A DNA stretch of 64,000 nt from Xiphydria camelus (Eukaryota > Arthropoda > Insecta > Hymenoptera > Xiphydriidae), in NCBI GenBank assembly GCA_963678675.1, contig OY783197.1:1956400-2020399 (forward strand), written 5' to 3'. A model generated the notes under the pieces. It was not told the DNA's origin, ran no database searches, and saw only the letters and a program-made list of their open reading frames with translations. Positions 43,392-54,600 of this stretch are shown piece after piece; position 1 is the stretch's first letter; every line of letters begins with the position of its first letter. Position numbers and translations under genes: made by a program.

Positions 43392-44865
43392 GTGTACAAC
43401 TTTGCTTCCGCCGTTTTCCTTCCGCCGTTCGCTTCAAAAGATGACCAGTTTTTTAACGCGAGATTCGTACGCTACCCGAAAGATGCGTTCCTTCAATTTT
43501 CGCAGTGCCTGCATTTTAAATAATCACGGACGAGCCTAACGTACTACTACCGCGATCCGCGAGTTATGCCGCGAAATGACCAGGGCCCCATCCACGCCCA
43601 CGTCAGTGAGAGTCAGCACACAAATATGACACTCTCTCCTTTAATTTTGATCGCGCTATGCATTAAGAATAACTACGGACGAACCTAACGTACTAGTACC
43701 GCGATCCGCGAGTTATGCCGCGAAATGACCAGGGCCCCATCCACGCCCACGTCAGTGAGAGTCAGCACACAAATATGACACTCTCTCCTTTAATTTTGAT
43801 CGCGCTATGCATTAAGAATAACTACGGACGAACCTAACGTACTAGTACCGCGATCCGCGAGTTATGCCGCGAAATGACCAGGGCCCCATCCACGCCCACG
43901 TCAGTGAGAGTCAGCACACAAATATGACACTCTCTCCTTTAATTTTGATCGCGCTATGCATTAAGAATAACTACGGAGGAACCTAACGTACTAGTACCGC
44001 GATCCGCGAGTTATGCCGCGAAATGACCAGGGCCCCATCCACGCCCACGTCAGTGAGAGTCAGCACACAAATATGACACTCTCTCCTTTAATTTTGATCG
44101 CGCTATGCATTAAGAATAACTACGGACGAACCTAACGTACTAGTACCGCGATCCGCGAGTTATGCCGCGAAATGACCAGGGCCCCATCCACGCCCACGTC
44201 AGTGAGAGTCAGCACACAAATATGACACTCTCTCCTTTAATTTTGATCGCGCTATGCATTAAGAATAACTACGGACGAACCTAACGTACTAGTACCGCGA
44301 TCCGCGAGTTATGCCGTGAAATGACCAGGGCCCCATCCACGCCCACGTCAGTGAGAGTCAGCACACAAATATGACACTCTCTCCTTTAATTTTGATCGCG
44401 CTATGCATTAAGAATAACTACGGACGAACCTAACGTACTAGTACCGCGATCCGCGAATTATGCCGCGAAATGACCAGGGCCCCATCCACGCCCACGTCAG
44501 TGAGAGTCAGCACACAAATATGACACTCTCTCCTTTAATTTTGATCGCGCTATGCATTAAGAATAACTACGGAGGAACCTAACGTACTAGTACCGCGATC
44601 CGCGAGTTATGCCGCGAAATGACCAGGGCCCCATCCACGCCCACGTCAGTGAGAGTCAGCACACAAATATGACACTCTCTCCTTTAATTTTGATCGCGCT
44701 ATGCATTAAGAATAACTACGGACGAACCTAACGTACTAGTACCGCGATCCGCGATTTATGAAGCGAAACGACCAGGGCCCTAATACTTTGAATCATAAAT
44801 GTATAACCAGTTTTTTACAATAAAGCCTTGAATTTCGGAAAAACGGCGGAAGCAATGCTGTACAC
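43392..44865. mobile_element. TIR-bounded element whose interior is a 149-bp satellite
   Basis: The left terminus GTGTACAACTTTGCTTCCGC (43392 on) is the inverse of the right terminus GCGGAAGCAATGCTGTACAC (to 44865), both continuing CGTTTT(C). Outside are CTATTA on the left and CTATTG on the right, a possible target duplication. Between the termini almost everything is a tandem array. No transposase. Total about 1.47 kb. Confidence 0.75.
43532..44780 (+). repeat. 149-bp satellite array, about 9 units
   Basis: The landmark GAACCTAACGTACTAGTACC recurs at 43681, 43830, 43979, 44128, 44277, 44426, 44575 and 44724, a constant step of 149, with a variant at 43532. Units differ by single bases (GGACGAACC or GGAGGAACC; CGCGAGTTATG or CGCGAATTATG). 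The first and last units diverge into the element ends. Contains CCACGCCCACGTCAGTGAGA. Units have no shared long frame. Confidence 0.97.
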
Positions 44866-45290
44866 CTATTGGATTGAATAATCTTTTGAAAATATTATAG
44901 CCATGAACCTTATTTGTAGTATATCATTAGTTATACGTAGAACTCTATCACATTTCATTTACTATATTTCAGTTGGCCAAATCATTTTCTGTATCAAATT
45001 TACGATTAAATAAAAGAACTAGAAAATCTCACAAAATATTACATATTCAATGTGCACCAAAAATAAATTTTGAAGCTTATCAAACCATATAGAATATCGT
45101 TCAAAGAGAATTGACTTTTATCAAAAGCAAGGAACTTGAATAAATAAAAAAGGATAGTCAAATACACATTAAAATTAATTAAATTGAACTAGAGATATTA
45201 AATGTTTCATAATTGAATTTCTAAAATTCTGAAAATTATATGTTCAGAATGAATGCATATCAAATCGCACGCCTACTTTGCTTTCTTCTA
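44866..45290. other. AT-rich intergenic sequence, nothing recognised
   Basis: Low-complexity AT-rich sequence with no frame over 60 codons and no evident repeat. Confidence 0.45.
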
Positions 45291-45297
45291 AATAGAA

Positions 45298-45352
45298 GAG
45301 AAATATATATAGAGAGAAAGAGAGAGAGAGAGAGAAAGAGAGGAAAAGAAGA
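45298..45352 (+). repeat. GA-rich microsatellite
   Basis: AGAGAGAAAGAGAGAGAGAG run followed by GA/AAG-rich sequence; about 50 bp of nearly pure purine. Confidence 0.8.
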
Positions 45353-45389
45353 AAAACCATAGGACGTATTCAATTCCAGATTCATTCTC

Positions 45390-46520
45390 GATATGTTCTG
45401 CAAATTTCAAAAATTTGCAGAAGAGTCTCGAGAACTCCTCCGAAATTATACGAACCGTTATGGTCGGGTGCGTGGTGCAACGACCGGCGTCCTCTTCACT
45501 GATGACTTCTTTCTTCTTTCTTCTGGCAAGGCGAAGTCGCAGACGGCTTGCGAAACCGATTGCCACCATGCACCACGCAGCACGGTGTTAGCGACCTCGC
45601 CGTTGCCTCGCCTAACGATCGTTGGAAAACGCGGGCGAGAGCAATGGAACGCAATTTTTAGAGTCTCACGGTGCATTGCTGTACCGTCCCGAAATTTAAT
45701 TGCACGCGAACACGTTTCGTGAGCGCTCCAGGGAGCGATAACGAAACTTCTAAATCGAATTCGCGAGAGGATACCCTTCGCGTGTCCTTGCCTACCGCTT
45801 TTCGAATTCGATGGAAGCCTTCAAACATCGAAATGAAAGCCGCGCGACAACGAAGAATAATCATCTCGCGAGTTCGAGGCGGAAGAGAAAAAGAGACGAG
45901 ACCAACGATCGTTAGCCGCATTAATACTAGCAGCGGGCAAGACTGCAACGGTGCAGTTATTTGAAAATTTATTCAATATCTCGCACTCTCAGTCACACTT
46001 TGGCCAAATTCGCGAACGCGATAATTCGTAGATCGGAGCCCTACCTATCCACCTATATTTAAAAACGATGGCCATAATCGCGAAAAGCCTACCTAACCCC
46101 TGTATATCCAAAAAAACGAACATGCTCACCAACACATTCATACAACATTCGCACGTGGTATGTCCGGTTCCTCCCTCGCCGTGTGAGAAGGGGGAGATTC
46201 TTCCTCAACCCCTTCTCAATTGCTGAAAACGACGCGAAAGACAGATCGGATCGCGCGATTGTCCTATTTTCTATGACTCTACACCGCGACTGCACTTTGA
46301 ATAAATGCTATGGTAGGTTTAGCGGACGACTTTAGCCAATTTATTATTAGCTTTACGGTGATAAAACGGGCGAGAAGCTACCCTGAAAGAATCATAAGAA
46401 AACTCGAATTTTTTAGCTCGACTCGACTCCTGAAAAAAATCCAAGAAAAATAACCGACCGCGATTCAAACGCGCGAAACCAAGCTTTTATGTTGGTTTCC
46501 AAGTGCCACCAGGGATCTGG
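45390..46520 (+). repeat. Left arm of a diverged large inverted duplication
   Basis: Reads in inverse order and orientation against 60580-61480. Matching pieces include GGCGTCCTCTTCACTGATGA, CTCTCAGTCACACTTTGGCC, CTATATTTAAAAACGATGGCC followed by ATAATCGCGAAAA, TACCCTGAAAGAATCATAAG, and CTGAAAAAAATCCAAGAAA. The left arm has about 450 bp (roughly 45.52-45.96 kb) not present in the right. No gene. Confidence 0.82.
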
Positions 46521-46723
46521 CAGCGATTCGAAAAAAAAGTATTTGAGTATTCGCGTACCGCGATCGAGCGAACAAATTTCCCTGATATAAGTTCCGATCG
46601 ATGCGCAGAACGTTCGATGTTTAATTTTCAAAGAAAAGGAGGAATTTCATTACATTCGCGTCCATCGAACGTCTGCGCACCTCGGGCTTAGATCTAAATT
46701 TGCAGCGAAAATTAACGATTTAC

Positions 46724-46953
46724 TTAACCCCTTCAGACCTGGTGTACACGAGAATGCACATTGGATTTTAGCTACTTTATTTAAAAATATTACGCAAAAA
46801 TACAACTGTACTGTTTGCACATAAATATAAGAAAATTAAAAAAAAATAAAGATTTCAAAAATATGTTAAAGTATAATAATACCCCAAAGGCTAAAATATC
46901 ATTAAAAATTTGGTTTACTCCGCGAAAAAAAAAATCAAGTCTGAAGGGGTTAA
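46724..46953. mobile_element. piggyBac-type MITE flanked by TTAA
   Basis: TTAA at 46724-46727 and 46950-46953; ends CCCCTTCAGACCTG and CAAGTCTGAAGGGG are inverted. About 222 bp of AT-rich interior, no coding. Confidence 0.82.
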
Positions 46954-48136
46954 CGACCTGAACATGAAGTGTTCCGCTCCAAGCAATACAATTGGGAGCT
47001 ATTAAATTTCCGCGTATTCCGCTGCAAGTAACACGGACGTCGTTGCACCACGCGAAAAAAAGGATAGTCAGAGGATAGATAATATACGACCATCGCGCTC
47101 TCGGTATTTCGCCAAATCGCGTACCGAGAGACGGTGGAAGAACTTTGACAGCTGGGACTTACTCGGCGATGAGGATCCCCCGATGTCCGTCTCGCGAGAT
47201 ATGGCTCCAATGAAGATCTGAAATAGACGAACGATTGCGATTAGGAAACGCCGTATTTTTCGAACGAAGTTCCGTCGATCGTCTTTCAAATGTCGAGAGG
47301 ATTTTACATTCGATCTGTACTCACCGTGAAATTCACGTGACGGAACCAAATGCCGACGGTCTTCGGTCCAGCCGAAGCTATCGGCCCTCGAAGTCGACTT
47401 TATCTGACAATAGCTCCGGCTACGACAAACGAGCAATTGAATCAATGAGGGAATGTATTTTAAGAGGAATCGAGCAATCATGCGAGAACCGGTAGAATTT
47501 ACGATGAATTGAACATTTTTTTGATAAAAATCATAGTAAAAACAAACGCACAGTGAAAAAACTCGCGAATTAATGACGGCGCTCGAACTGGAATGTAAAT
47601 GTGATTTCAAATGAAAAGAAATTAGAACTTACCACGAAATATTCGTGACGGAGGCCCAGCGACGACAGCCCTTCGCGAAAATCGCAGCTCGGGCCTTGAT
47701 TTCGTCGTCGAATCACAACGTCGTATTTATTACTCGTTCCATCTGAGACAAACGAGTATTCGGATCAACGAAGGAATATAATTTGCGGGAATTCGAGCAA
47801 TATCACGAGAATTTACGGTGAACCGAACGTTGCGTCGATGAAAATCAAAGTTGAAACGTACGCGCGGGGAAAGTTCGAGAACTAACGACTGCGCATCCGA
47901 AATAGCGCGGCGGATAATGCACCAACTTCATGAATTGAGAAATTGTAACTCACCATGAAATACTCGTGATGGAGGCCCAAAGACGACAGCCTTTCGCACG
48001 AATCGAAGCCGAGGCCTCGTATTCGTCGTCCTTTGCTGGACATTGCGTCCTTGATTCACTCCGTCTGCAACAATTAAACGATTCCGACCGTTGTATTTCT
48101 TTCGAACGGAACGACAGCACGAGAACTGACGGTCTC

Positions 48137-48291
48137 TGCGCAATAGAAGGAATAGCTATGGAACGAGGAACGGAAGCCAGCGCTCTCCACCAATCACATC
48201 ACTGCTTTAGCAAAGGATGCTCTAAAGCAGTGATGGGATTAGTCGAGAGCACTGTTCTGTTTCCCGCTCATTATTCTTCCTATTGCACAAG
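48137..48291 (+). ncRNA. Candidate hairpin RNA (pre-miRNA-like or foldback)
   Basis: The apex stem ATCACTGCTTTAG / CTAAAGCAGTGAT closes an 11-nt loop (about 48211-48221). Pairing continues with scattered mismatches through GCGCTCTCC/CGAGAGCAC and out to GCGCAATAGAAGG / CCTATTGCAC, about 75 bp per arm. Size and mismatch pattern are compatible with a primary microRNA, but a small foldback element would look the same. I do not recognise a known microRNA. Confidence 0.4.
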
Positions 48292-49127
48292 TTTCTAATA
48301 AATAACGCGAATGATAACCTGCGATTCACATCGACAAAATGTTCGAAATGAATATCCCATTTGTACGAAGAAAACTTGAAAGCGCGATGATATTCCCAAA
48401 ACGATAAACGCGTTTCAATTTAACCAATGCACAATCGCAGAACGCTTCCGGGATCTCTCTATTATATAAAATAGTTTTCTCGATGCATCGAAAACCCTCG
48501 CCGGCTGAGCGTCACTGCCGTCGCCGATACAATGTTCTATTATTATGCAACCGCGATAAGACTGCGTCGTGAGGTGACTGCGTCGTGAGGTGACCGCGCC
48601 GGTAAACACGACGACGCTCAGCCGGCGGTATTTCTTTACGCGTCGAAGAAACTATTGGTACGAAGAAAACTTGAAAGCGCGATGATATTCTCAAAACGAT
48701 AAACGCGTTTGAATTTAACCGATGCACAATCGCAGAACACTCCCGGGATATTGAAATAAAATAGTAGGTACCTACTCACCACATAAGACTCGTGACGGCG
48801 CTCAAACGTCGACAATCCGCGGTTTGGATATGTCGATCCCCGAAGTCGACTTCCTGTGCTCTCCGTCTGCGATCACGGAATAATTGCGCGATCAACGAAA
48901 TGATTTATTTCAGGAGAAAACGACGGACGACGAGAGACCGCGATAAAATCAACGATAAAAAACGTTCGGATCGAATTCACGTACGAAGACGAACTGCGCA
49001 GAGAGAAATTTTTCGAACGAATTCGACCGACGACGCGAGAATCGACATTGTATAATAAGCCGATGTTCGAATCATTAGACAACAAGATTTTAAATTCGCA
49101 CTGGAAATGAGGAGCTCGCATGCAAAA

Positions 49128-49660
49128 TCGGATACATCCACTTTTACAAGTTTTTCAGGAGATAAGAAAAACACTCTACATATTTATTACCCACAACGGG
49201 CACCGTTATTATTCGTATACATAGAATACCATGGGTCCGGGGTCTGTCGGACCCCACGGAAAGTTCCACGGAAACCCCTTCGAAGGTTAAAAAAAACTTG
49301 GCGTTATTGGCAAAAAAACATTGGATATATCCGGTTTTGCACACAAATCAAACACATAGAGTAAAAAAATATTAATTTCGTTTAAATAAACGAAACAAGT
49401 AAGCTATTCAAGTAGTAGTTGCAAAAAGAACAAAAGAAATTAAATATGTATTGCCGTCTCTTCGTCCAGGCGAAATTTGGATATAACCGGTTTTGCTCCA
49501 AATGTGTCGAAATTCACTTAACAATATTAAAGGGATTTATACGGTTTTGGCTGTAGACGAATATATGTACCTATAGATATCACGCGCGCGCGCGACCTAC
49601 ACTCGGAAACCACCAAAACAAGATTTTGTGTGAAAAGTGGATATATCCGGTTTTGCACTC
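49128..49660 (+). repeat. Spaced GGATATATCCGGTTTTGCA motif
   Basis: GGATATATCCGGTTTTGCA occurs at about 49322 and 49640, GGATATAACCGGTTTTGC at about 49479 and a weak version ATCGGATACATCC at about 49130; spacing is roughly 160-190 bp. It lies between two of the exon-like modules. Meaning unknown. Confidence 0.6.
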
Positions 49661-50339
49661 GAACTCCTCAAATAATCTCGAAGCGATTTGAATTGGAGCG
49701 ACGCACGAAAAACGGATTGCACGCGGATATACGTTTCGAAAGGAATCGGTCGACGACGCGAAAGCCGATAACTTCTATGATAAGCAGATTTTCGAGTCCG
49801 CGAATCGATCGAATTATTGCAGAAATATATAACACTCACCACACATGGTGCTCGTGACGGAACCCTAGTCCACGACGCAGCCGAAGCCCGGGCGTGTAGT
49901 GGACTTTTCATCCTCCTTCGCTCCGCCTGCGACGGAGAACAAAAACTACGATTAGAGACGACCGCGTTTACCCGAGGAAATCGCTCGACGAAGCAAAGCT
50001 CCACGAAAATAGAAGCCGAAACTCTAGAATTCGCTCCGAGCCGGTCGAATCGACACGGAACGCGTTTCAAGGATATCGAGTCATCGCGAAACACAGAAAC
50101 ACATCGCGATCACATTAACACATCGTAGAAACACATCGCGAACATCGAATCATCGCGAAACACAGAGAAAGCGGGAGAAAATGAAATCTCACCGGAAATC
50201 TCCGTCGGAGATGCAAAAACCGGCCATCCTTGGTCGAGCCGGGCACTCGGTCTTCGCTCGTCTTCTTCTCTCTTCTTTTCTTGACCCACCCACCCATCCC
50301 ACCCTTCCTCCTATCGCGCCCGGATTAAACGGCGCAAGA

Positions 50340-50720
50340 GGCGACTAAAAAGTCACCCTACGCGGAATATTCCGGGGGCCCTGGGCCCCACACCCAGGCT
50401 CCTTGGCTCGGCATCGCAACCCGTGAATGCTTTCCTCGCATTCGCCGGGCCCACGGCTCTCGCCGATGCCCCAAAACGTCTCGAACCGTGCTAACGATTG
50501 AGCCTGATGCAGCAGATGACCGAGACAAGGAGGGGGAGCACCTCCTGTAGGAAGCCAGATAAAAAGCGTCCCACCGTGTTACCAGTGGGCTGACAACCCT
50601 TGGGAGACTCCGCCGAATTCGCCGCTGCGTTCGGTAATATACTTCAGCGTACAGGTGTTCGGGAGTGGGGGAACGAAGATTCTCGAAGATGCGCGAGCGA
50701 GAGAGCAATGGAAGACCGCG
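50340..50720. other. GC-rich segment upstream of the exon-like modules
   Basis: A CpG- and GC-rich block (CCGGGGGCCCTGGGCCCCAC, GGCTCGGCATCGCAACCCG with GGCTCTCGCCGATGCCCC) just 5' of the minus-strand module series. It could be the promoter of a minus-strand transcript or a retroelement fragment. No protein remnant seen. Confidence 0.3.
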
Positions 50721-50959
50721 AGTGCGAGTGAGAAAACGCTACAGAACTACGACCAGCTCAGTTAATGTCCAACACATAGAGTCTCCGTGTACGTGTGCTT
50801 ACCCAAGGCTCGAAATTTTTGTTGTGATATCGTATGACTTTCAATTCGCAATAATAAGGGCATTCCGTTTACTCAAGCTACGAGACGTTTGGAAAATTTT
50901 ACAACAGAACCTGACTTCTTTTAAAATATAATAAACGCACGTACGATACTAAACGATAA

Positions 50960-51540
50960 TTGAGGTAGCACTATGAATTCACAGGACGATACTGATGATC
51001 TGCTAAGATGCACTGAGCTGTGCACGCCTTTGCAATCATCTGCAAACGTCGTTGTATCGTAGAGATCAGAATTGCAGCGAAATACATTGATTATAGATAC
51101 AAGCACGTTTGCAGGAATGAGGAACGATGCAGATATCGCTCGGTACATCTTGGAAGCTCGTTGCACATCTCTACAAACATCGCCGTGTCTAGTCAGAGCA
51201 TTCCTATGCAATCCCCAGAAGCTACGATACAAATGACATGTACAGAAATGTTTGACGAACTTCTAGATATACAGAGCTGCATGCGTTCGTCGTATCCTAG
51301 ATGTAAGAATTGCAGCGAAATGCATCTACTATAAGACGAATGCTTGCAGACACACGCAACAAAATGCTTGCATATAACTCGGTGCACCTAGAAGTTCGTT
51401 GAACGTTTCTGCAAACGTCATTTGCATCATAGCTGCCGGGATTGCACAGAAATGCATCGACTTGACACGACGACGCTTGCAGAGATATGCACCGAGCTGT
51501 ATGCAAGCATCATTGCACGTTGAGAAATGCATCGTTGATC
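50960..51540. repeat. Degenerate tandem/inverted array with GCAGCGAAATGCAT core
   Basis: (A/T)TTGCAGCGAAAT(A/G)CAT appears near 51073 and 51312 with related versions at 51445 and 51520. GCAAACGTC and GCTTGCAGA/GTTTGCAGG recur, and TGCACCGAGCTGTATGCA is palindromic. Frames on the minus strand repeat cysteine/histidine-rich peptides, but shift and stop. A decayed minisatellite is most likely. Confidence 0.5.
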
Positions 51541-51689
51541 GACCATCGATATGACGTCCTCTCGAATTCGACTGACGTCGATATACGACGTTGTTTTTAC
51601 GTCGATCGACGATTCATTCATTCAAAGTGAAACGAATGCTCATGAAGTTCTTTCTACGACATCGCTGTTGGTTATAAATACGACGCGTT

Positions 51690-54600
51690 CCTCCAAAAGG
51701 CATCGAACCATTTGCCGAACGACTTGGAATGTCCGATAATTCGATAAAATAGTTGAAGAAGTACTCGTATTATGCACCTACTACATGGAGTTAGAAAAAA
51801 CGCTTGGCTGTATCGTACCGATGTCGCTGGGCAACGATTACAAGCCTATTTTATATTTTATACGTTAAAATTGTATCCCTGTAAAATCTAGAAATATTCA
51901 TCGCGTTACTACACGTGCGCATTTGATATCGCTCGGGGAATCGAAAAAACATGTAATACAATCCGAAAAAGCTCAGGAATCTTCCAGGTTTTGTGGTTTG
52001 CCGTGATTGATAAAATTATTTTTCTATGGTATTTCATAAAGGTACATTAAACTCGTCTCCCTCGGCATCAAACTACCAGATGGTAAACACACGGACACGG
52101 GTTTCAATGTGTACGAAAGTGGGGGAGAGATCTTCCGAGCGTAATACAATAGAAGTAGGCGTGACTTCGCTCGGTTGTGGAATTTCCAATGTCCCTCTAT
52201 CGTTCTCTCGTTCGCACCCGTGGCGATATACAGGGTGGTTCAGGTTAATCGTCATTAATTCTCACGAAAGATTAGACGAACGACCATCTCACCTTATATT
52301 TTCTTATTTGTCTCGATTAGCCGAATAATTTTTATATAAACGAAAATTTTGAGTTCCAATTAAAAAAACTACAATGACTTTTGTATCTCATAAACGACGA
52401 ACTTTTTTCAAAATGCATTGCATGCGATGCATGCCGTCCTCGAAACCAAATGACTTTTACTCGAAAGATTTTTTCGTCAAGTGATCAATAATGGAAACAA
52501 ACCCAATTCTTTCTCGCCCAGGCTAGCCGATTATTGGGAATCAATGATTTCATTCAGAATAGTATGGAGACCGAGCCGCTCTCGCTTTCACGGTCAAAGA
52601 TTCGTTATGCAGGGTTACTGACCAGAGCTGACCAGCAGCCGACCAACCGACTGCACTCACAATCAGTAAGTCAGTAGGTAGGCGGCCCGGCGAATTAAAA
52701 ATTGTACAGGAGGAGACTATACGAGATATCGCAGTCGGATAAATTGCATTCCGATTAGCGCCTAGGAATGCTTCATTGTCGGGATTTTCAAAGCCTTTGT
52801 CATGGGCTACGATTATGCAACGGAATCTGAGAGAAAGATATAGCAAGCCAACCCCCCGTCGAGATTTTGCAAGGTTTTGGTCTAATCATTTCGGTTGACT
52901 CAAAAGAGCGAATTAGCTAATTGTAAATGCAAAGATAGTGCTGCCTAGCGTTTCGAGTAGCTCCTATTGATTCATCGTTAGAATTTTCACAGTTTGGAGA
53001 CTCCGATCATTGTTACAATCTTTTATAGAGGAAGGAGGATATGATTTTGGTAGGTACGCGAAAAGGAGGCGAGTTTGAATACCGAAGATTATGATCTCTG
53101 CGCGATGCTACGCATCGAAGGTCAATGTAATTATGGCATTCTTTATTAGAATATCGTACATCGGATAAGAATAATGCGGTACGATTCATTTCAACGATTT
53201 GGAATATTGGAGAACGCGATGAAACAGTCAGGGAAGTCGCATAATATGCGAGTTAACGCATTCGTAAACTAACAGCAAGCGCAAAAGATTTGTTTAAATC
53301 TTGATCTTTCCCTTCCTGTTACTCGAAATTATGGATCTTCTACGCGAAGTTACACGAAACGCTCGGCTGCATCGTACCGATGTCGTCTGGCAACGATTAC
53401 AAGCGTATTTTATGCTTCAAATGTTAAAACTGTATCCCTGTAAAGTCAAGAAACATTCATCGAGTTCCGTATGCAATTAATATTGCTCGAGGTATTACAA
53501 AAACATTCGTTTCAATCCGAAAAGCCCAAGAATCTTCCAGACAGTTTTCAAAACTCGTCGTGATTTATAGACATTATTTCCCTATAGTATTTCGTAGAGT
53601 TTCGTTAAAATCGTTCTCCTCGATGCAAAATTGCCAGACGTAAACACACGGACACGGGTTTCAATGTGTACGAAAGTGGGGGAGAGATCTTCCGAGCGTA
53701 ATACAATAGAAGTAGGCGTGACTTCGCTCGGTTGTGGAATTTCCGATGTCCCTCTATCGTTCTCTCGTTCGCACCCGTGGCGATATACAGGGTGGTTCAG
53801 GTTAATCGTCATTAATTCTCACGAAAGATTAGACGAACGACCATCTCACCTTATATTTTCTTATTTGTCTCGATTAGCTGAATCATTTTTATATAAACGA
53901 AAATTTTGAGTTCCATTTAAAAAAACCAATGATTTTTGTATCTCATAAAGGACGAACTTTTTTCAAAATGCATTGCATGCGATGCATGCCGCCCTCGAAA
54001 CCCAATGACTTTTACTCGAAAGATTTTTTCGTCAAGTGATCAATAACGAAAATAAACCAATTCTTTCTCGCCGCTCTCGCTTTCACGGTCAGAGATGCGT
54101 TGTGCAGGGTTACTGACCAGAGCTGACCAACAGCCAACCAGCCGGCTGCACTCACAATCAGTAGGTCAGTAGGTAGGCGGCCCGGCAAATTAAAAATTGT
54201 ACAGGAGGGAGACTATACGGGATATCACAGTCGGATAAATTGCAATCCGATTGGCGCCTAGGAATTCTTTATTGTCGGGATTTCCAAAACCTTTGTCATG
54301 GGCTACGATTATGCAACGGAATCTAAGAGAAAGATATAGCGAGCCAACCGTCGAGATTTTGTAAGGTTCTGGTCTAATCATTTCGGTGGACCCAAAAGAG
54401 CGAATTGGCTAATTGTAAATGCAAAGATAGTGCTGCCTAGCGTTTCGAGTAGCTCCTATTGATCCATCGTTAGAATTTTCACAGTTCGGAGACTCCGATC
54501 ATTGTTACAATCTTTTATAGAGGAAGGAGAATATGATTTTGGTAGGTACGCGAAAAGGAGGCGAGTTTGAATACCGAAGATTATGATCTCTGCGCGATGC

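Larger units (their letters stand above)
47163..50300 (-). other. Series of mutually similar exon-like modules, unknown gene or RNA
   Basis: On the minus strand at least five segments share a core like CCGTCACGA(G/A)TATTTC(A/G)TG directly followed by GTGAGT or GTAAGT, and begin after CAG: 49926-49840, 48866-48780, 48064-47954, 47742-47633 and 47403-47325 (87, 87, 111, 110 and 79 nt). A further exon-like piece ends at 50190 (GTGAGA) and another spans 47217-47163. Flanking sequence between modules is also related. Translations in one frame align weakly (EGLSSLGLRHEYFV, ERLSSLGLHHEYFM, LSTFERRHESYV), but no single reading frame runs through all modules; for example, the 111-nt module carries TGA in that frame. 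It could be a fast-evolving gene, a non-coding RNA with duplicated exons, or a decayed tandem repeat. No function assigned. Confidence 0.5.

Noticed and set aside
43532..44780. CRISPR-like array
   Set aside because: The period is 149 bp with no unique spacers; neighbouring units are nearly identical throughout. It is a satellite in a eukaryotic genome.
49597..50094. 165-codon minus-strand gene
   Set aside because: It runs through an exon-like module and its flanks in a single frame without family features. The splice signals at 49926 and 49840 argue against a continuous exon.
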